Assembly: GCA_035772405.1 (NCBI GenBank) | Contig: JAYKKM010000178.1 | Coordinates: 124,001-188,000 of the forward strand | Length of the DNA: 64,000 bases | Reading direction: 5' to 3' | Origin: Chrysogorgia sp. JL179-B06 | Lineage: Eukaryota > Cnidaria > Anthozoa > Scleralcyonacea > Chrysogorgiidae | Part shown: positions 51,457 through 63,502 of the stretch, piece by piece | Layout of the letters: each line of letters opens with the position of its first letter | How positions within the stretch are numbered: the first letter of the stretch is position 1 | Program-made: the position numbers and the translations under genes | Notes under the pieces: generated by a model | Databases searched by the model: none | The model's input: the letters and a program-made list of their open reading frames with translations, nothing else | What the model was told of the DNA's origin: nothing

Positions 51457-54137
51457 CATCTCCTTTTACAGAACTTTGTAGATACAATTTTAAGCAGTTC
51501 ATTTGATTTGACATCCTGAGTATCTTTTTCATCAACCATATATTAACTTTAGTTATAAGAGTCCTCCAGCTACTTTTCAATTCATGGTCTTGTAGTAAAG
51601 CAGTACGGGTAATATGCAAAGTGTCTCTGGTCCAAGTTGCAGGAATGAAATATTGTTGTCTTAGTTTATAGTTAAAGTGTTTCAAGAAGTCAAGAAGATG
51701 TGGCTTATTTTCCTTTTCCTGAAGGATGCTGACTAACTTTTGCCCATATCCAATGATGGTGCTTGCAGATTTCACATTTATGTATTCAAACACTTGTTGA
51801 ATTTGTCTGAGAAGTTGTTGCTCATCTTTTTCAGTGTGAAATTTGTTTATCTCTTCTTCTTTGAAATAACAGCTAGTTTTATCCCTTGGGGCATGGGAGC
51901 ACATATCTTCAGTTATATTTGTGTCAGGAACTTTCTTTCTCTTCTTTAATGGTACAGAAACAAAGTTTGGTGTCACTGCTGCGGAGTGAGATCCAATGAT
52001 TGTTTCTTTTGTGGCCTCCTCTTTCTCTGCCTTCACAAGGAGACCTGTTGCTAGTGTTGAATTTCCTTCCATATATTGCTGTACTGTTAACTCGCCACCA
52101 GTAATCCTACCTCTCTGAAGACTAAAGTAATTCTCCACATCATCTTGATTTGTGGTGCGGGGGACTATGTTGACATTTCTGTGGTTGAGACGGATATACG
52201 AAGTTAGCCCTATGAAGCCCCGGATTGATCGGATAAGGTCCTTGTAGGTATGTCTTGAAATGAACTGTTTCCAGTGTTTTTTTAGGTCACATGACCGAGC
52301 CTTGACATTTTCTTGTACGTTGGTAAACCATCTTTTGAAAAATAGTAGAATTTGTAATAGATTGTGCATTGTGTCCTTTTCAAATGAAATACTGTTCATT
52401 ATTCGGAAATATTGAGCCACTTTCCTTAAATAGATTCTGGTCATCAAAGTTTCACAATAACCAAACTTGCTATTTGACATGATATCATCAGCAACCTCTT
52501 TAGAACAGGTTTCAACAGCTCGCTTTACTGACATTTTATTCCTTGATGTTAAAAATAAATGTTTATAAGACAGTTTGGTAAGTCCTCTCTCTGCCACATC
52601 CATTAAGTGTTCTACACTAATGTTGATGCCACAATAATTAAGCTGACGATTCTGTGAGATAACGAAATTTCGGAGTTTCTTTATCATATGAGGTGGATCT
52701 GATAGCCAGAATATTGGTTTGTTGTCATTGAATGGGTTCTCAACCATCCAATTTAAGGACCCTTGTTGGTTAAAAAATGCTGAGCTGTGAGTAGCTCCAT
52801 CACAAACTCCATACAGGACTTGAACGTTCTTCTCTTTATCTTTCCCAAAGGTAATATCACTCAGTATGCTCACTGTGTTCCATATGCAATGAGCTAGTTT
52901 ATTTGTATTTATATTATGTAGTGGGAAGCTTGCAACAGGCCATGTGAAGTCTCCCTCTATAGATGACCAAAAAAACTGTAAAATTATTGTAGCTACAGGT
53001 TGACAAGATGCATGTTGAAATTCTTCTTCATAATCTGAGCAATTGGAATAATTTTCACTGGATGAATCATTTTCACTGTCATTTTCGGCTGGCTTTTTCA
53101 TATTTGAATTTTCTATCTTTTTGTTTCCAAAGTTAATAACTTCTGAAATATATTGTGGAATTTGCAAATTCTCAAACCCAACAAGCTGGTTTGTTCGTGC
53201 ACATACCTTCACACCATTCTTTATGTACACCTCATCCCAATGGATACCACCAAGTCCCTTACAGTTGCGTCTGTCTAATTCTTGTGCAAAAAATTTTCAT
53301 CAAATTTTCTGTAGAAATTGCATCGTACGACTTGTGATATTGCCTATATGCATTCACAGTTGTGAAGCATGGAACTGGAATCATTTCTCTCACCAAATGA
53401 TGACCACCTTTGCCACATTTGTTAGCTAGCTCATCGCACCACTTCAGTACAACAGGATGGAAACGCATTCCTTTTGGATGTTTTTTTTTCTCTGGTTCAC
53501 CTGATTTTCCTTGTTCATTTCCAGCTTTGATGAGAGATTTCATAGTGTCACATATTAGAGCATACAAAACTGAATTCTTGGGAAGAAGTTTCTTAGATAA
53601 TGCTAATTCCGTTAGAGAACCAAGTTTAAGAGCGTTTAAGTTGACATTCTGTGGCAATTCAATAAGGTTATCGCCCCCTTTTTCCTGGTTATATAGCTTT
53701 GTGAGGATGTTATTTGATTTTTGTAACTTATTGATGTATTGACCCATTCTTTTACATCTGTTCAAAACTTGTTGATGATTTAGATAAGTAAATGGTATTT
53801 TTGAATGTGGATATGTTGCACTATTTTCAAATTTGACTGGCAATTTACGAATGTGATTCCTTAAAAGCTGTTTACATGGTTCGCATCTGAGTTGAGTTTG
53901 TGTAGAAGAGGTTGGTAAAACAAACTGACATTCTTTTCCATTCAATACTGTGCTTCGTATTGTTTTGTGAATTGTTGAATTTACTTCTTTAGGATGTTGT
54001 AAGATGTTTGCAGTATCAATGTAAAAAATTTTCTTGCTGTCTTTGTATGTGCTTCTTCGATTGTACATATCACATGCCAATACCAAATGTTCTTCATAAA
54101 TACCATAGCATAATAGTAGTTTTTGTAGATTAACCAC
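51457..54137 (-). pseudogene. P-element-like transposase
   Basis: Two readings are separated by a frame change near 53250. The first (54137-53259) has a coiled-coil-like segment, then KGMRFHPVVLKWCDELANKC and a TVNAYRQY motif, matching the region before the catalytic core. The second (53230-51257, 657 residues) begins at IHWDEVYIKNGVKV (first catalytic Asp, inferred) and has CARTNQLVGFENL, FWLSDPPHMIKKLRN (residues 174-188) and NQDDVENYFSLQRGRITGG (361-379). These are hallmarks of the P/THAP9 RNase H-like transposase with its insertion domain. The last 70 residues read into the palindromic arm and are not native. No THAP finger is seen in the part I can read. Confidence 0.8.
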
Positions 54138-54339
54138 TAGTGATAAGATATTTTCAGTTAAGGATGGCAGGGATGTTGTTTTATGTGGTTGAACTATAAA
54201 ACAATATACTTGGCAATTATGGAGTCTTTTAATAAAGTAAGCTCCAGCTTTTTGATATGTATGATAGTACCTTGAATGTTAACATTTCTAGATAAAGTCA
54301 TGCTTGTGTTTTGGGTTATACCAACAAACAAATCATCCT

Positions 54340-55012
54340 CATGTTTTGAAGCTTCCAGAATACTTTCAAGGACATTTTTAGGTCAATTTGACAAGCTTTT
54401 AATTCTATTTTTGCTTCTTTATTAAAATTCAGCTTCCTGCTAACATTTGAAGGAGACAAGACGTGCTGGTTTTCTTGTTGAGTAGAAGGTGATAATGATG
54501 AAATGTGTGTACAGTCTGTAGTACATGTATATTCATGAAAAGTTCCTTTAGTCTACGTTGTTATTTCTTCTTGCCTTAGCTGCTTCTAGAAATGGTTCCT
54601 TACAATCTAAACACACATATGATGATATTTGGGATGTTGAGGTATTATCAGAGAATTTATAAAAATCTTCATTGTCAATGGTCTTTGTACTTTCACTTTG
54701 TACTTAAACTCGGAGAAAAAGCAACATGATACTGCACAATCGAAGGAGGTTTCAGTATTTACATGTAGAATGTGCTTGTGGCATGCCTGGGACTTGTTTG
54801 TTTTCACCACTTTGTGACATGTTATGCATGCCTGGTCTGTAAGACAAAGGCTTTGATTTTGCAATTGTGGGTGATGGCGTTGATCTTTGTTGTAGTGAAT
54901 GTTTATATATTTTATCCTTTTCCAAACACCAGAATAGTTTATTTATTTCATAAATGCCTTTAAACTCTTGGAAGAAGAACCGCATATGTTTTGGCATCCC
55001 TGAATGGCACAT
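54340..55012 (-). pseudogene. N-terminal fragments of the P-like transposase
   Basis: Minus-strand blocks in different frames: CHSGMPKHMRFFFQEFKGIY (55012-54752), a Cys/His-rich CLTDQACITCHKVVKTNKSQ, and, lower down, VCLDCKEPFLEAAKARRNN and ESILEASKHEDDLFVGITQN. These lead into the transposase at 54.14 kb. The Cys pairs suggest zinc-binding modules in place of a THAP domain. Several stops occur. Confidence 0.45.
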
Positions 55013-55019
55013 CTTGATT

Positions 55020-57900
55020 CTTGAAGGAAAAATATGAAAACCTTAAACACTTGATTAAATGTCTTTTATAGAGGGTTTTATATTATATTAGCCATTTTTG
55101 CAATTATGATTTTAAATATACACTGTAGGTACTGTAGTACCGGTATACTCTGCATTTTGAATACTGTAGTTGTGTATACTGCAATATCTGTTCATTGTCT
55201 TATTATTAATTGTTTTCTTTTTCTGTTTTGTACAGTACAGGTACATGTACATGTACAGTAGTTGAACTCACCATGTTCTGAATTTGTTCCTCCAACGAAT
55301 TGTGGTATGTGTAGAATGTCTTCATTAGCGTCTTTAATATCACAGCTTTCGATCCCTACAAGTAATGTTTTTATTATTAGTTTTAACATCTTTCACTCTA
55401 AACATTTTCTAAAACTTTAGCCAGGTTGGTTGGTACCTGATTTATTGTTAGCAAACATTCTTGTCTTGAAGAGAAAAATATATATTTGAGCTATATTTGA
55501 GCCTTGGTTGTCAATTTCTGTTTGAGTACATGTACAATGATTCCTAACATCTGATAATGGATCACCACAGTCCTTTTTAGAAAAGAAAAAAATCCCATGT
55601 CATTTTATGGTCTGGTACTGGAGTCTGGGTGCAAGAAAATTGGGAATTGTTTTTATAGGACAGTATGATTTATTTACCTTTCTGTTTTTCTTGTAGGTAT
55701 ATGGCTCTTGCTTGCGTAACTTGTAGATGTTCAATTCAATTTTCCCTACCCTGGTTTCAATCTGTTGACGTTTTTTTCCTTAATTTCCTTAACTTATAAT
55801 ACAAATGGTGCTAGCGTTGTTTACCCTGTAAGAGATAACCAAAATTATGCTGATTTCATTTGACAGTACTGCCATAGAATCTGATAACTTTTAGGGCATA
55901 CTGTCAATGTAGAATTAATTAAAGGACCTGAGTCATTCAACAAGTATTGGAATTTAATTATTATACAGTATTGGCAAAATAAGTGATAAAAAATAAACTT
56001 ACAGTATGTGTTCTTGTTATTTTTTTATAATTTGACAATTGCAAAGACAAAAAGTGTTCATTAATTTAATTTATTATTTCTGCAGAGCTCTTCATGTTAT
56101 TCTTGTCCATAATAAATGGGTATATATTGATAATAAGATACATTTCAATTACATGAAACACCAGAATTACATGATATATCAACTAGTCCTTTTTTATTGA
56201 AGACAAATGTATTACCATCAACAGTGTCAATGGCACTCAAGGGTGACTATAATACAAGGTGACCACCAGGCTTATAGCCAGCCAACAGGGTGTCCTTGTT
56301 CTGTATAACAATGAATTTTTAACCAAATCCATTGTTAAAATTACATAAGAGTTGCTTTGGATGCCCTCATCAGTAATTCTGGCTATAAGCCTGGTGACGA
56401 CTTAATGCATACAGGGTGCCTTGTACAGAGTGATTGCTTAATACAGGGTGACTACTTAAACTACATAATACAGGGTAACCACTTATACAGAGTGAACACT
56501 TAATACAAGGTGACCACTTAATAAGGTTTCTGCAACTAAAGTTTCTGCAACTACTGTATACACTCTGTAGTTTTCTAGAAAACTATAGCTTATAAAATGT
56601 GATAATTGTACTGTGTGTGATAAACTATTGCTGATACTAACCTTCACATCATTTGTAGTAGATTGTAGTTTTCTCAATTTTTTATGACAAGAAGATATCT
56701 TATTTTTTATGGATTTCCTTCTTCTATTTTGGTTAGATATTTAATGAAGCTGAAACAATGTTCAGATCATCATTATTTATGAATCGGCATGTTATTACAA
56801 CAGGTTGACTGTTGGGCATACTTGTGAATTCTGATTAATAATTATTGTTTGATTAAAGAGTAGATAGAAAATCCAATTAATTATTAATGGTATATTATAT
56901 GTACATTCTGCCATGATATGAATTTCTTTATTAATATTTTATACAATGAACATAAATTTGAAACACTTTTGACAGGCAGTGTTAGCCATTAGTATAATTG
57001 TTAAGTGTTTCTTCACTTTCTTGTTTATAGTAACCCTGATACAGGTACAGTGATAATGTTAGATTTGCCCCCACTTCTCAATACCATATTTGTATAATGA
57101 GTGACTTACTACGCCGTGCAAAACTGTGAGCATCTCTCTATAAATTTAGAGAATTTAATATTTCTATGGCTAGTTTAAATATAGTACTGTAAGTTGATCT
57201 GATAGTCTGAAGGACTGTATTTGGATAACTATATCTATATTTAATTGACTACTTTCCTGACTACCTTATTTATTATGATTTCTTAATGAGCAGTCCTGTT
57301 CAGACTAGCCCTATATGGTTATTACAGGAGGCCATGCAGATGTGTGTATATATGTTGCATTACCAATTTTATATAATGAAGTTTACAATGACATCAAGGT
57401 AATCTATATTTTGTGCACATATATCGTTTACATAATTCTAAGCACGATCACAAACATAAATTTCCAATGAATGATTTTATATGTGAAACTAAAAGGTGGA
57501 AATTTGAAACCTTTTGTTAATCTAAATTAAACCGAACGATATATGTTTTTTGTTTTGTTATTTCTGACAGTGCGACCAAAACAAATTAAGTGTTTTAAGA
57601 CGGCGACGCCATTTAATGTTGTCAAAATTTTGACAAATCGCACTGATAATTTGTTTACAATCATAACATTACTTCTATCCGTCAAAGTTCAAAAGACTTT
57701 AAACTAATAAAGGCTCTGTCTTCGTCTCAGAATAAAAGGTGACACTATTTCGAAGATACTGCTGTTTTTGCACAGTCAAGTCGCGGCTTTCAAGTTACGA
57801 TCGTAAACCGATTGATCTGAACATTTGAGGTATAATCTTATTAAAACTTTAGATTTTAGGATAATTTTACGTAATAAGGTTGCTTATGTATAAATACGCC
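55020..57900. other. Mostly non-coding DNA of the giant element
   Basis: AT-rich, probably introns of the transposase gene. The only structure I see is the tandem repeat near 56.25-56.53 kb and a short GTACATGTACATGTACAGTA-type run near 55240. Confidence 0.4.
56247..56525. repeat. Degenerate ~20-bp tandem repeat with an inverted pair
   Basis: ACAGGGTGACTACTTAA, ACAGGGTAACCACTTA and ACAAGGTGACCACTTAA follow each other. AGGCTTATAGCCAG at 56269 is inverted at 56381. The same word (AATACAAGGTGACCAC) stands at both ends. Confidence 0.65.
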
Positions 57901-57905
57901 CATAC

Positions 57906-57986
57906 CTTTTGTCCTGTCATCTTTATGTGGGGACTTGCTCGGTAAATTGCCACCAAAATAACTTGAGGAAGATAAAGGGAGGCCAT
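57906..57986 (-). CDS. Candidate first exon of the giant-element gene
   Basis: An ATG in good context (AAACAAATGGCC) lies about 50 bases inside the right terminal repeat. It reads 27 codons (MASLYLPQVILVAIYRASPH) and ends at a donor AAAAG/GTATGG in phase 0. TGACGTCA stands about 45 bases upstream. No downstream junction can be shown, so this is tentative. Confidence 0.3.
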
Positions 57987-58029
57987 TTGTTTTTCTCCCT
58001 TTAAACTTCCCGGGGAAAGCCGCCGGTGA

Positions 58030-58239
58030 CGTCACGATGGTCCGACACTTCAGGAGCGCGATTTTACTACGAAATCACTACGAGTTCACCCCTCCCTCCT
58101 GGTTATGTTGAATATAAAAAGTGATGTTGCAAACGAAAAGTTGTAGTTTGCAAACAAAGTTGTATTCAATATACTAAAATACTAAAAGTTGTGTATTTTG
58201 GCAAGTTGGATTTTTGGCGGTGATGGGACACCATATTAT
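58030..58239 (-). repeat. Right terminal inverted repeat of the giant element
   Basis: Reverse complement of the left repeat, about 80-85% alike, compact and without insertions. It ends GATGGGACACCAT. Confidence 0.75.
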
Positions 58240-58257
58240 TTGGGGTTATAGGTGACG

Positions 58258-58862
58258 TGGGGGAACTGCAGTCGAAAAATAAATTACTTTTAAATAAACG
58301 GTCTTTAAGTATGTTTAAAAATGTTAATAGTTTGACGGTACAGTAAAAACCCGCGTTACAGTTGTATACGTTATTTTGTTCCATTGAATTTACACACAGT
58401 AAGCTGTAAATTACATATACAGTGTAGCTTTAAAGTGCATCTAGGGATTGTATTTGCTTAGATTGCAGTCATTTGGAGAAAATTTATGCATCATTTATAT
58501 AAATAATAGACCACACTTACCAAAATCAAGTCGCTTTTTTCTTAAGAAAATAAGAACCTGCTTAAGAACCTTTTCGATTTTGACGTCACTTGACTGCAAG
58601 GAACAAAAGACAAGCACTCGACGTCAAAATTGAAAAGAAAACAACCGCTGTACATCAACTTTGAGCCGCCAAGAAACTCGAAAATGGCGGCGTCCAGAAG
58701 CATAAAATACGAGAATGAAAACGTTATTTCTCGAGTACAAGAACAGATACAGATAGTCAAAACTAAAGAACAGATAGTCAAACTATTAATACTAGTCTTA
58801 ACATTATACTTAAAGGCCTTTTATTTAAAGTAATTTATTTTTTGACTACAGTTCCCTTTAAA
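58258..58862. mobile_element. MITE with ~70-bp inverted repeats
   Basis: GGAACTGCAGTCGAAAAATA, AATTACTTTTAAATAAA and TTTAAGTATG are matched in reverse at 58800-58862. The interior holds TTTTGACGTCACTTG and CGACGTCAAAATTG, and a 67-residue reading starting within AAAATGGCGGCG. No function is seen. Confidence 0.75.
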
Positions 58863-59099
58863 TACCACTGGGGACAATTGTCTTCTACAAAAACGTTTCT
58901 TAATTCATGGAAGCTAAAAACGTACTAGCTAGTTACCAGCATACAATGGCTGTAACGAACCTGTCAGCTTGACTCTCTGTTTGAGAAACCTTTTGTTCAG
59001 CTACTTTCACTGTTTCTGCAATGTTTAAAGTTATATATAATCTTTATATACTATATAAAATATATACAATATTTTTAATTTTTAATTTCTTTTTAATTT

Positions 59100-59705
59100 G
59101 TAATTTGTAATTTGTAATAATGCTGACTCTCACTTATGCAGATACTGCATGGGGTGAACTCTCAGTCGCGTGTAGCGAGAACTTACAGAAACTGCAAAAT
59201 CGAGCAGCTCGTATTATAGTGAGACGAGACAGTTCACGCGAGGCTTTAAACACTTTGGGATGGCCTGATTTAAAAACAATCAGAGGAAGAAATGAATGTG
59301 TTCTAGTCTATAAGTGTTTGCATGACGCGGTTCCTAAATATCTTAGTGAATATTTTATTAGAAACAGTGGCATCCATTCATATCGGTACTAGAAGGAGTA
59401 ATGATATCCATCTTCCCAAACCTAAGTTAAGTCTTGGGAAATGTACTTTTAGATACGCTGGAATATTATTGTTTAACTCTCATTGTTGTTTGACTCTCTA
59501 AAACATCTACTTCATTGTTATATTTTAAGAGCCTTATTAGAGAGCATGATGTTTAAGTATAATATAAGGACCTCTATTAATTAGTTAATATTTTTTTGTA
59601 ATTTTGTATATGATATCTTGTACAGGGCCTCTCTGGATACCAGCTTCGGCTGAATGGGCTACCCTGTCAAAATAAAGTTTACCATACCAAACCATACCAT
59701 ACCAA
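59100..59705 (+). pseudogene. LINE 3' end (CR1/L2-like) with tail
   Basis: The plus-strand reading includes LTYADTAWGELS and ENLQKLQNRAARIIV, then LVYKCLHDAVPKYLSEYF, the standard post-RT segment of CR1/L2/Rex-type LINEs. After a frameshift, KLSLGKCTFRYAGILLFN follows. The end is AATAAAGTTTACC plus (CCATA)n repeats, a typical 3' tail. It is 5'-truncated. Confidence 0.75.
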
Positions 59706-59709
59706 TTGA

Positions 59710-60390
59710 TGAACAAGAGCGTTTTTTTCCTATTTGAGATATCACATAAATCGCCATATAATATGCATATATATATCCTACGACACGAACATCTTGAAAG
59801 AGCATTTTGGCACTGTACATTTGAAAATGCAGTTTATAATCAAGAATATTTGATAAAACGAGGTGAAATATGGCACATGACATTTTATAATAACTGTGTA
59901 TAAGATTAAGCTTTACTAATTTATCAATATGTATCATGATGTACAGTGTAGATATCAATGAAAAGCTCATTCTAATATGACAGTATTGTTATTGGCAACA
60001 AAGTGTCAATGCGTCAATTAGTAAAATAATATTTCGTACAATCTGTACTTTGAAATTTATTAAAAACACATTGCAACCTTCGCTAACTCCCTGAGTGGCC
60101 TGCGAGTAGCTAGAGAGCTAGAGCATCTTACTAGCCATCGGGAGATTAATAGAACACTAAATACATGTAAAAACAAGGATAATTAAAAGAATGGACAGGA
60201 ATGTAATCGTCACATGGGATGTTTCTAGCGTGCTGATTGATTAAGTCACATTTTCTGGCTTTCGTTGAAACCTGGTTATATTTCATCATTTCAAATAACT
60301 TTAATACTCAATAAATACTTGAGCTGCAAGTGAGTGTCACCAAAGTTGTTGGTCTGTGTTTGCATATTTTTCAATTTATTGCAAAGATTC
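59710..60390. other. Spacer, may include the 3' LTR of the BEL/Pao element
   Basis: No gene is seen. At 60106-60150 there is a tRNA-like stretch (GTAGCTAGAGAGCTAGAGC, then ATCTTACTAGCCATCGGGAG), probably a decayed tRNA-derived SINE. LTR borders cannot be set because the other LTR is outside the window. Confidence 0.35.
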
Positions 60391-60394
60391 GAAA

Positions 60395-61813
60395 CTAGCT
60401 TCGTAAAATATCACTTTTCTCATTACCAGAGATTAACGGTAAAATGGTAGGTCGTTTCGAACCTGCCTCTTCGACTGCTGCACCGTTTCGACTTTGGTTA
60501 TTCTCTGCTGGGTCATGCGTCTCACTTCGGACCTCGGTTCCTTGTTCCTTTACGTCAGTTCCTGCAATCTCAAGATCACATATTAATTGAAGTGGTCGCT
60601 CGATAATGTACCCGTTGCCCGTTTTTATCTTGAAACCCCGCGCAACTCCGTCGTTTCCCACAATCGTGTCCACGATTTTGCCGATTCTCCATTTTGCCCG
60701 GTGTTTGGCCGCGTCCTTTAGCATCACAACTGAGTTCCTTTTTGGAATCGTTTGTCTCTTCGCGATTAACCTTGTATCAAATCGTTCTTGTAAGGCATGA
60801 AGGTACTCATTAACCCACCGCTTGCGAACGTTCTGTCGACCAGTTTTGAGGTTCCGTAGTCTTTTTGTCATCTCCTCTCGTTCGTCACCTATCACTTATG
60901 TCTTCAACTTGCTCTTCCACGAACCACGTTGCCTTCCCCCGTAACAGAATGTTCGGTGTGATGACTGGAGCTTCATACTCCTCTCCCATGTAACATAAAG
61001 GGCGGTTGTTCATGAATGTTTCCACATCCAATAGTGCTTCCTCGAGTTCTCCGAAGTTCAGTAAAGCTTTCCCTATATATTGCTTTCGAGAGGCTTGTCT
61101 TCATGATGCCAATCAGTCTTTCGAAGAACCCACCCCACCACGGTGATCGCGACATATTGAATCTATATCCTTCACCGCGAGGTAGTTGAACAGGTCGTCG
61201 TCTTTACGCGGCGTTGCCAACCATTTTTTTAGTTGCTTTAAATGTCAAAGCATTGTCACTCACTATCAAACTCGGTGAACCTCTTCTCGCCACAAATTGC
61301 TTCAACACCTTCTTAAACTCGTCAACTGTCATATCCTTACAAAGGCTCAGATGGACCTCTTGTACTAGCACACGTGAAGAGCGCTATATCGGCTTTACTT
61401 GTTTTTCTCTTCCCTGTTTTGTAGAGGAGCGGACGCGAAGTCCACCCCTGTTGCACTGAATGGCTCTGTGAACTCCGTCCGGAAGTTTGGTAGGGCTGCC
61501 GTAGTTGGAGCATGTAACATTTTGGCTCGATACCTCTTACAGTGGTTGCACTTTTAACCATTGATCTCAGCTTTGGGATCCAAAATCTTTCTCTGACCTT
61601 GCACATGGTGGCAGCAACTCCCCCGTGTAAGGTTTGTAGATGGCAGTGCTCGATGATGCGCCTTGCTAACGCAGTTTTTCTGGGGATAAATGCCGGATGG
61701 TATCCTTTAATCCTTCCGAAGCATTTAATCACTCCGTCCTTGCATTTAATCACTACATCCTTCCCAAGCGTCATATCCGTTTGAGCGAACCATCTCTTCT
61801 GTTTCCACGACAA
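60395..61813 (-). pseudogene. BEL/Pao integrase and C-terminal domain
   Basis: The integrase start (61813-61337) has HPAFIPRKTALARRIIEHCH, LHGGVAATMCKVRERFWIPK and a damaged zinc site (the Cys pair is lost). The core end (61155-60973) has SRSPWWGGFFERLIGIMK. The last reading (60895-60395) has RWVNEYLHALQERF and the strand-rich DUF5641-type domain (VVMLKDAAKHRAKWRIGKIV). Frameshifts lie at about 61340 and 60930. Confidence 0.8.
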
Positions 61814-62624
61814 CCGTTAATAAAGCTGTTAATAAAGCAGTAAGCTGTTGTTCGTAGAATTCTCCAATATTTAGAAGCATTCAAGAGTTCCTCAGCCCAG
61901 CCTCTTCTAGTTTCGTTATTGGCTACGTTTCCTGCCAAGAGCATTGTTTCCTGACTTTTCGTTTCCCTTTTCTCCGACTGGACAACTTGCAAGTTGTTAT
62001 ACCACAAAATGCGCTGTGCATCCTTGTCCTGTTCGTGTAGAACGCTTTATGAATATCTCCAGTAACGCAGAACCTACGCATTCGATTCCGCACCATGATA
62101 TCGAACAAAAGTGGTTGGAGGGGTGGTCCAGTTTTCAGGCAGTCGTTGAGGGATGGACTCTGTGTGTTTTCTCTTGCCGAACAATCGTACACTATTCGCA
62201 TTTTCGTAGTCTCTGCCTTGTCCCGAATGACCGCTTGATGTGCTACATAATGGACGACCTCCCCCGTTGGCTGGCTAGACACTGGCTCGATAATCCCCTC
62301 AGCGATCTGATTGCACATGATTTGGTCGTACTCTTGCAGTCTTCCCATACGCTCTAGTTTCTTCGTAGTGCTCTGCAGTCGTGCTTTGGTTTGGTTCCGG
62401 TTTTCGGGAAGCGGGGTGTGATCTTCTTTCCAAGGCAACTTTGTTTCGTAGTATCCTTCCCCGGTCTTGTTCAACTGCTGCAGGAAATCCTTGTGAACCA
62501 GTGCGTTGTCTGAACTACTGTCCACAATTCCGAGAACATCCAGGGAACATAATTTCTCGAACTCATCTTGACTCGATTGAACGAAGAACTGCTTCACGCC
62601 AACTGCCGGCCGTTGATCGTCCAC
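61771..62624 (-). pseudogene. BEL/Pao RT N-terminal remnant
   Basis: It contains the region before RT (SLDVLGIVDSSSD, YETKLPWKEDHTPLP), then VHYVAHQAVIRDKAETTKMR, the RT motif IVYDCSAREN and GDIHKAFY. A frameshift gives WYNNLQVV, after which the reading jumps to an integrase-proximal segment (61900-61771). The catalytic YxDD and RNase H are deleted. Confidence 0.75.
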
Positions 62625-63419
62625 CCGAGCATTGTGAACTCTGCTCCTGGATCTTGGTCTGGGTTATTCCCCAAAACTAGAGGCTCTGTTGTCCGAATCC
62701 GTTGGTAATCCGCTGCTCCGAGAATTACGTTTACGTGTACTGGCATCAAATCGCCCTTCGTTCCTTCCTCGCTGAATGGGAGTCGAGTGTTGTTCTTCTT
62801 CAGGTTGCTTATGTTTGGATTTAGCAAGTAGGTCAACACATCTTTCTCGGCGTTTATGCAATTGACGTCACACGAAAAGCCCTCTATTGCCACTGACTGG
62901 ATTGTAATGTTGTAAATCTCCACATCCGTTCGCATTGTTCCAAACATCTGTTCGATGCACCGTCGTTCCTTCCTCAAAGGCTTGAGTTTCTGCTTAGTGA
63001 TTACATCAGTACATAGGTATGAGCTCCCTGCTCCTGTGTCAAGCATCACGCGAACGGTTTGTGTTCTGTCAGTTTGTTCAAAGTTTGAGCTCAAACCCTT
63101 TTCTGTTTTTGAGCTCTGGATTGGATCGACTGTTGAGTCCTCCTTGTCGCATAGAGATGTGTGGTGTTTTTCTTGGCATTTCTTACACCCCCTTGATCTG
63201 CATGCACTCTGATGCCATGTGTCCTACTCCCGTACAATTGAAGCACATTTTGTTTCGTCGTAGTACGGATCTCCTTGCTGCAACATCTAACACTCTTTTA
63301 CAGTTGCTGCTTAAGTGGTCGTTCGAGTTGCAATAGACACAGGTCTTGCGTCGGGTTTTCCATTCATCTGTTTTCCCGAAAAGCAAACTCTCTCTCTTCT
63401 TCGTGGTGATTGCCTCCAA
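62594..63419 (-). pseudogene. BEL/Pao zinc knuckles and aspartic protease
   Basis: 63419-63183 has two Cys/His knuckles, CVYCNSNDHLSSNC and CFNCTGVGHMASEC. The next frame (63094-62594) has the aspartic protease motif VRVMLDTGAGSSYL and ILGAADYQRI. The frame change between them near 63150 may be a decay frameshift. Confidence 0.8.
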
Positions 63420-63502
63420 ATGTCATCCTTCTTTCCAGTGTTCTTCTCATCTTCACTTCGCAATGGGTTCCTCTCTACATATCGTCGCAAATTCTCAATT
63501 AA

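Larger units (their letters stand above)
29386..58239 (-). mobile_element. Giant inverted-repeat-bounded P-like transposon (nested host)
   Basis: Inverted repeats of about 210 bp begin ATGGTGTCCCATC and lie 28.9 kb apart. Every recognisable gene of the outer layer is on the minus strand: a P-like transposase (51.4-54.1 kb and upstream), then, across the 17-kb nested insertion, CCHC zinc knuckles, a YqaJ nuclease and a cysteine peptidase ending at 31.2 kb. Without the insertion the element would be about 11.5 kb. A candidate first exon starts 50 bases inside the right repeat. I find no exact 8-bp target duplication (left TATTTTTT, right ATTATTTG), so the boundaries are inferred from the repeats. 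Confidence 0.6.

Noticed and set aside
29378..58247. 8-bp target duplication of the giant element
   Set aside because: TATTTTTT and ATTATTTG are AT-rich and only loosely similar; I do not claim a duplication.
60106..60150. tRNA gene
   Set aside because: Only a degenerate A-box and anticodon-arm-like stretch; no B box in place.
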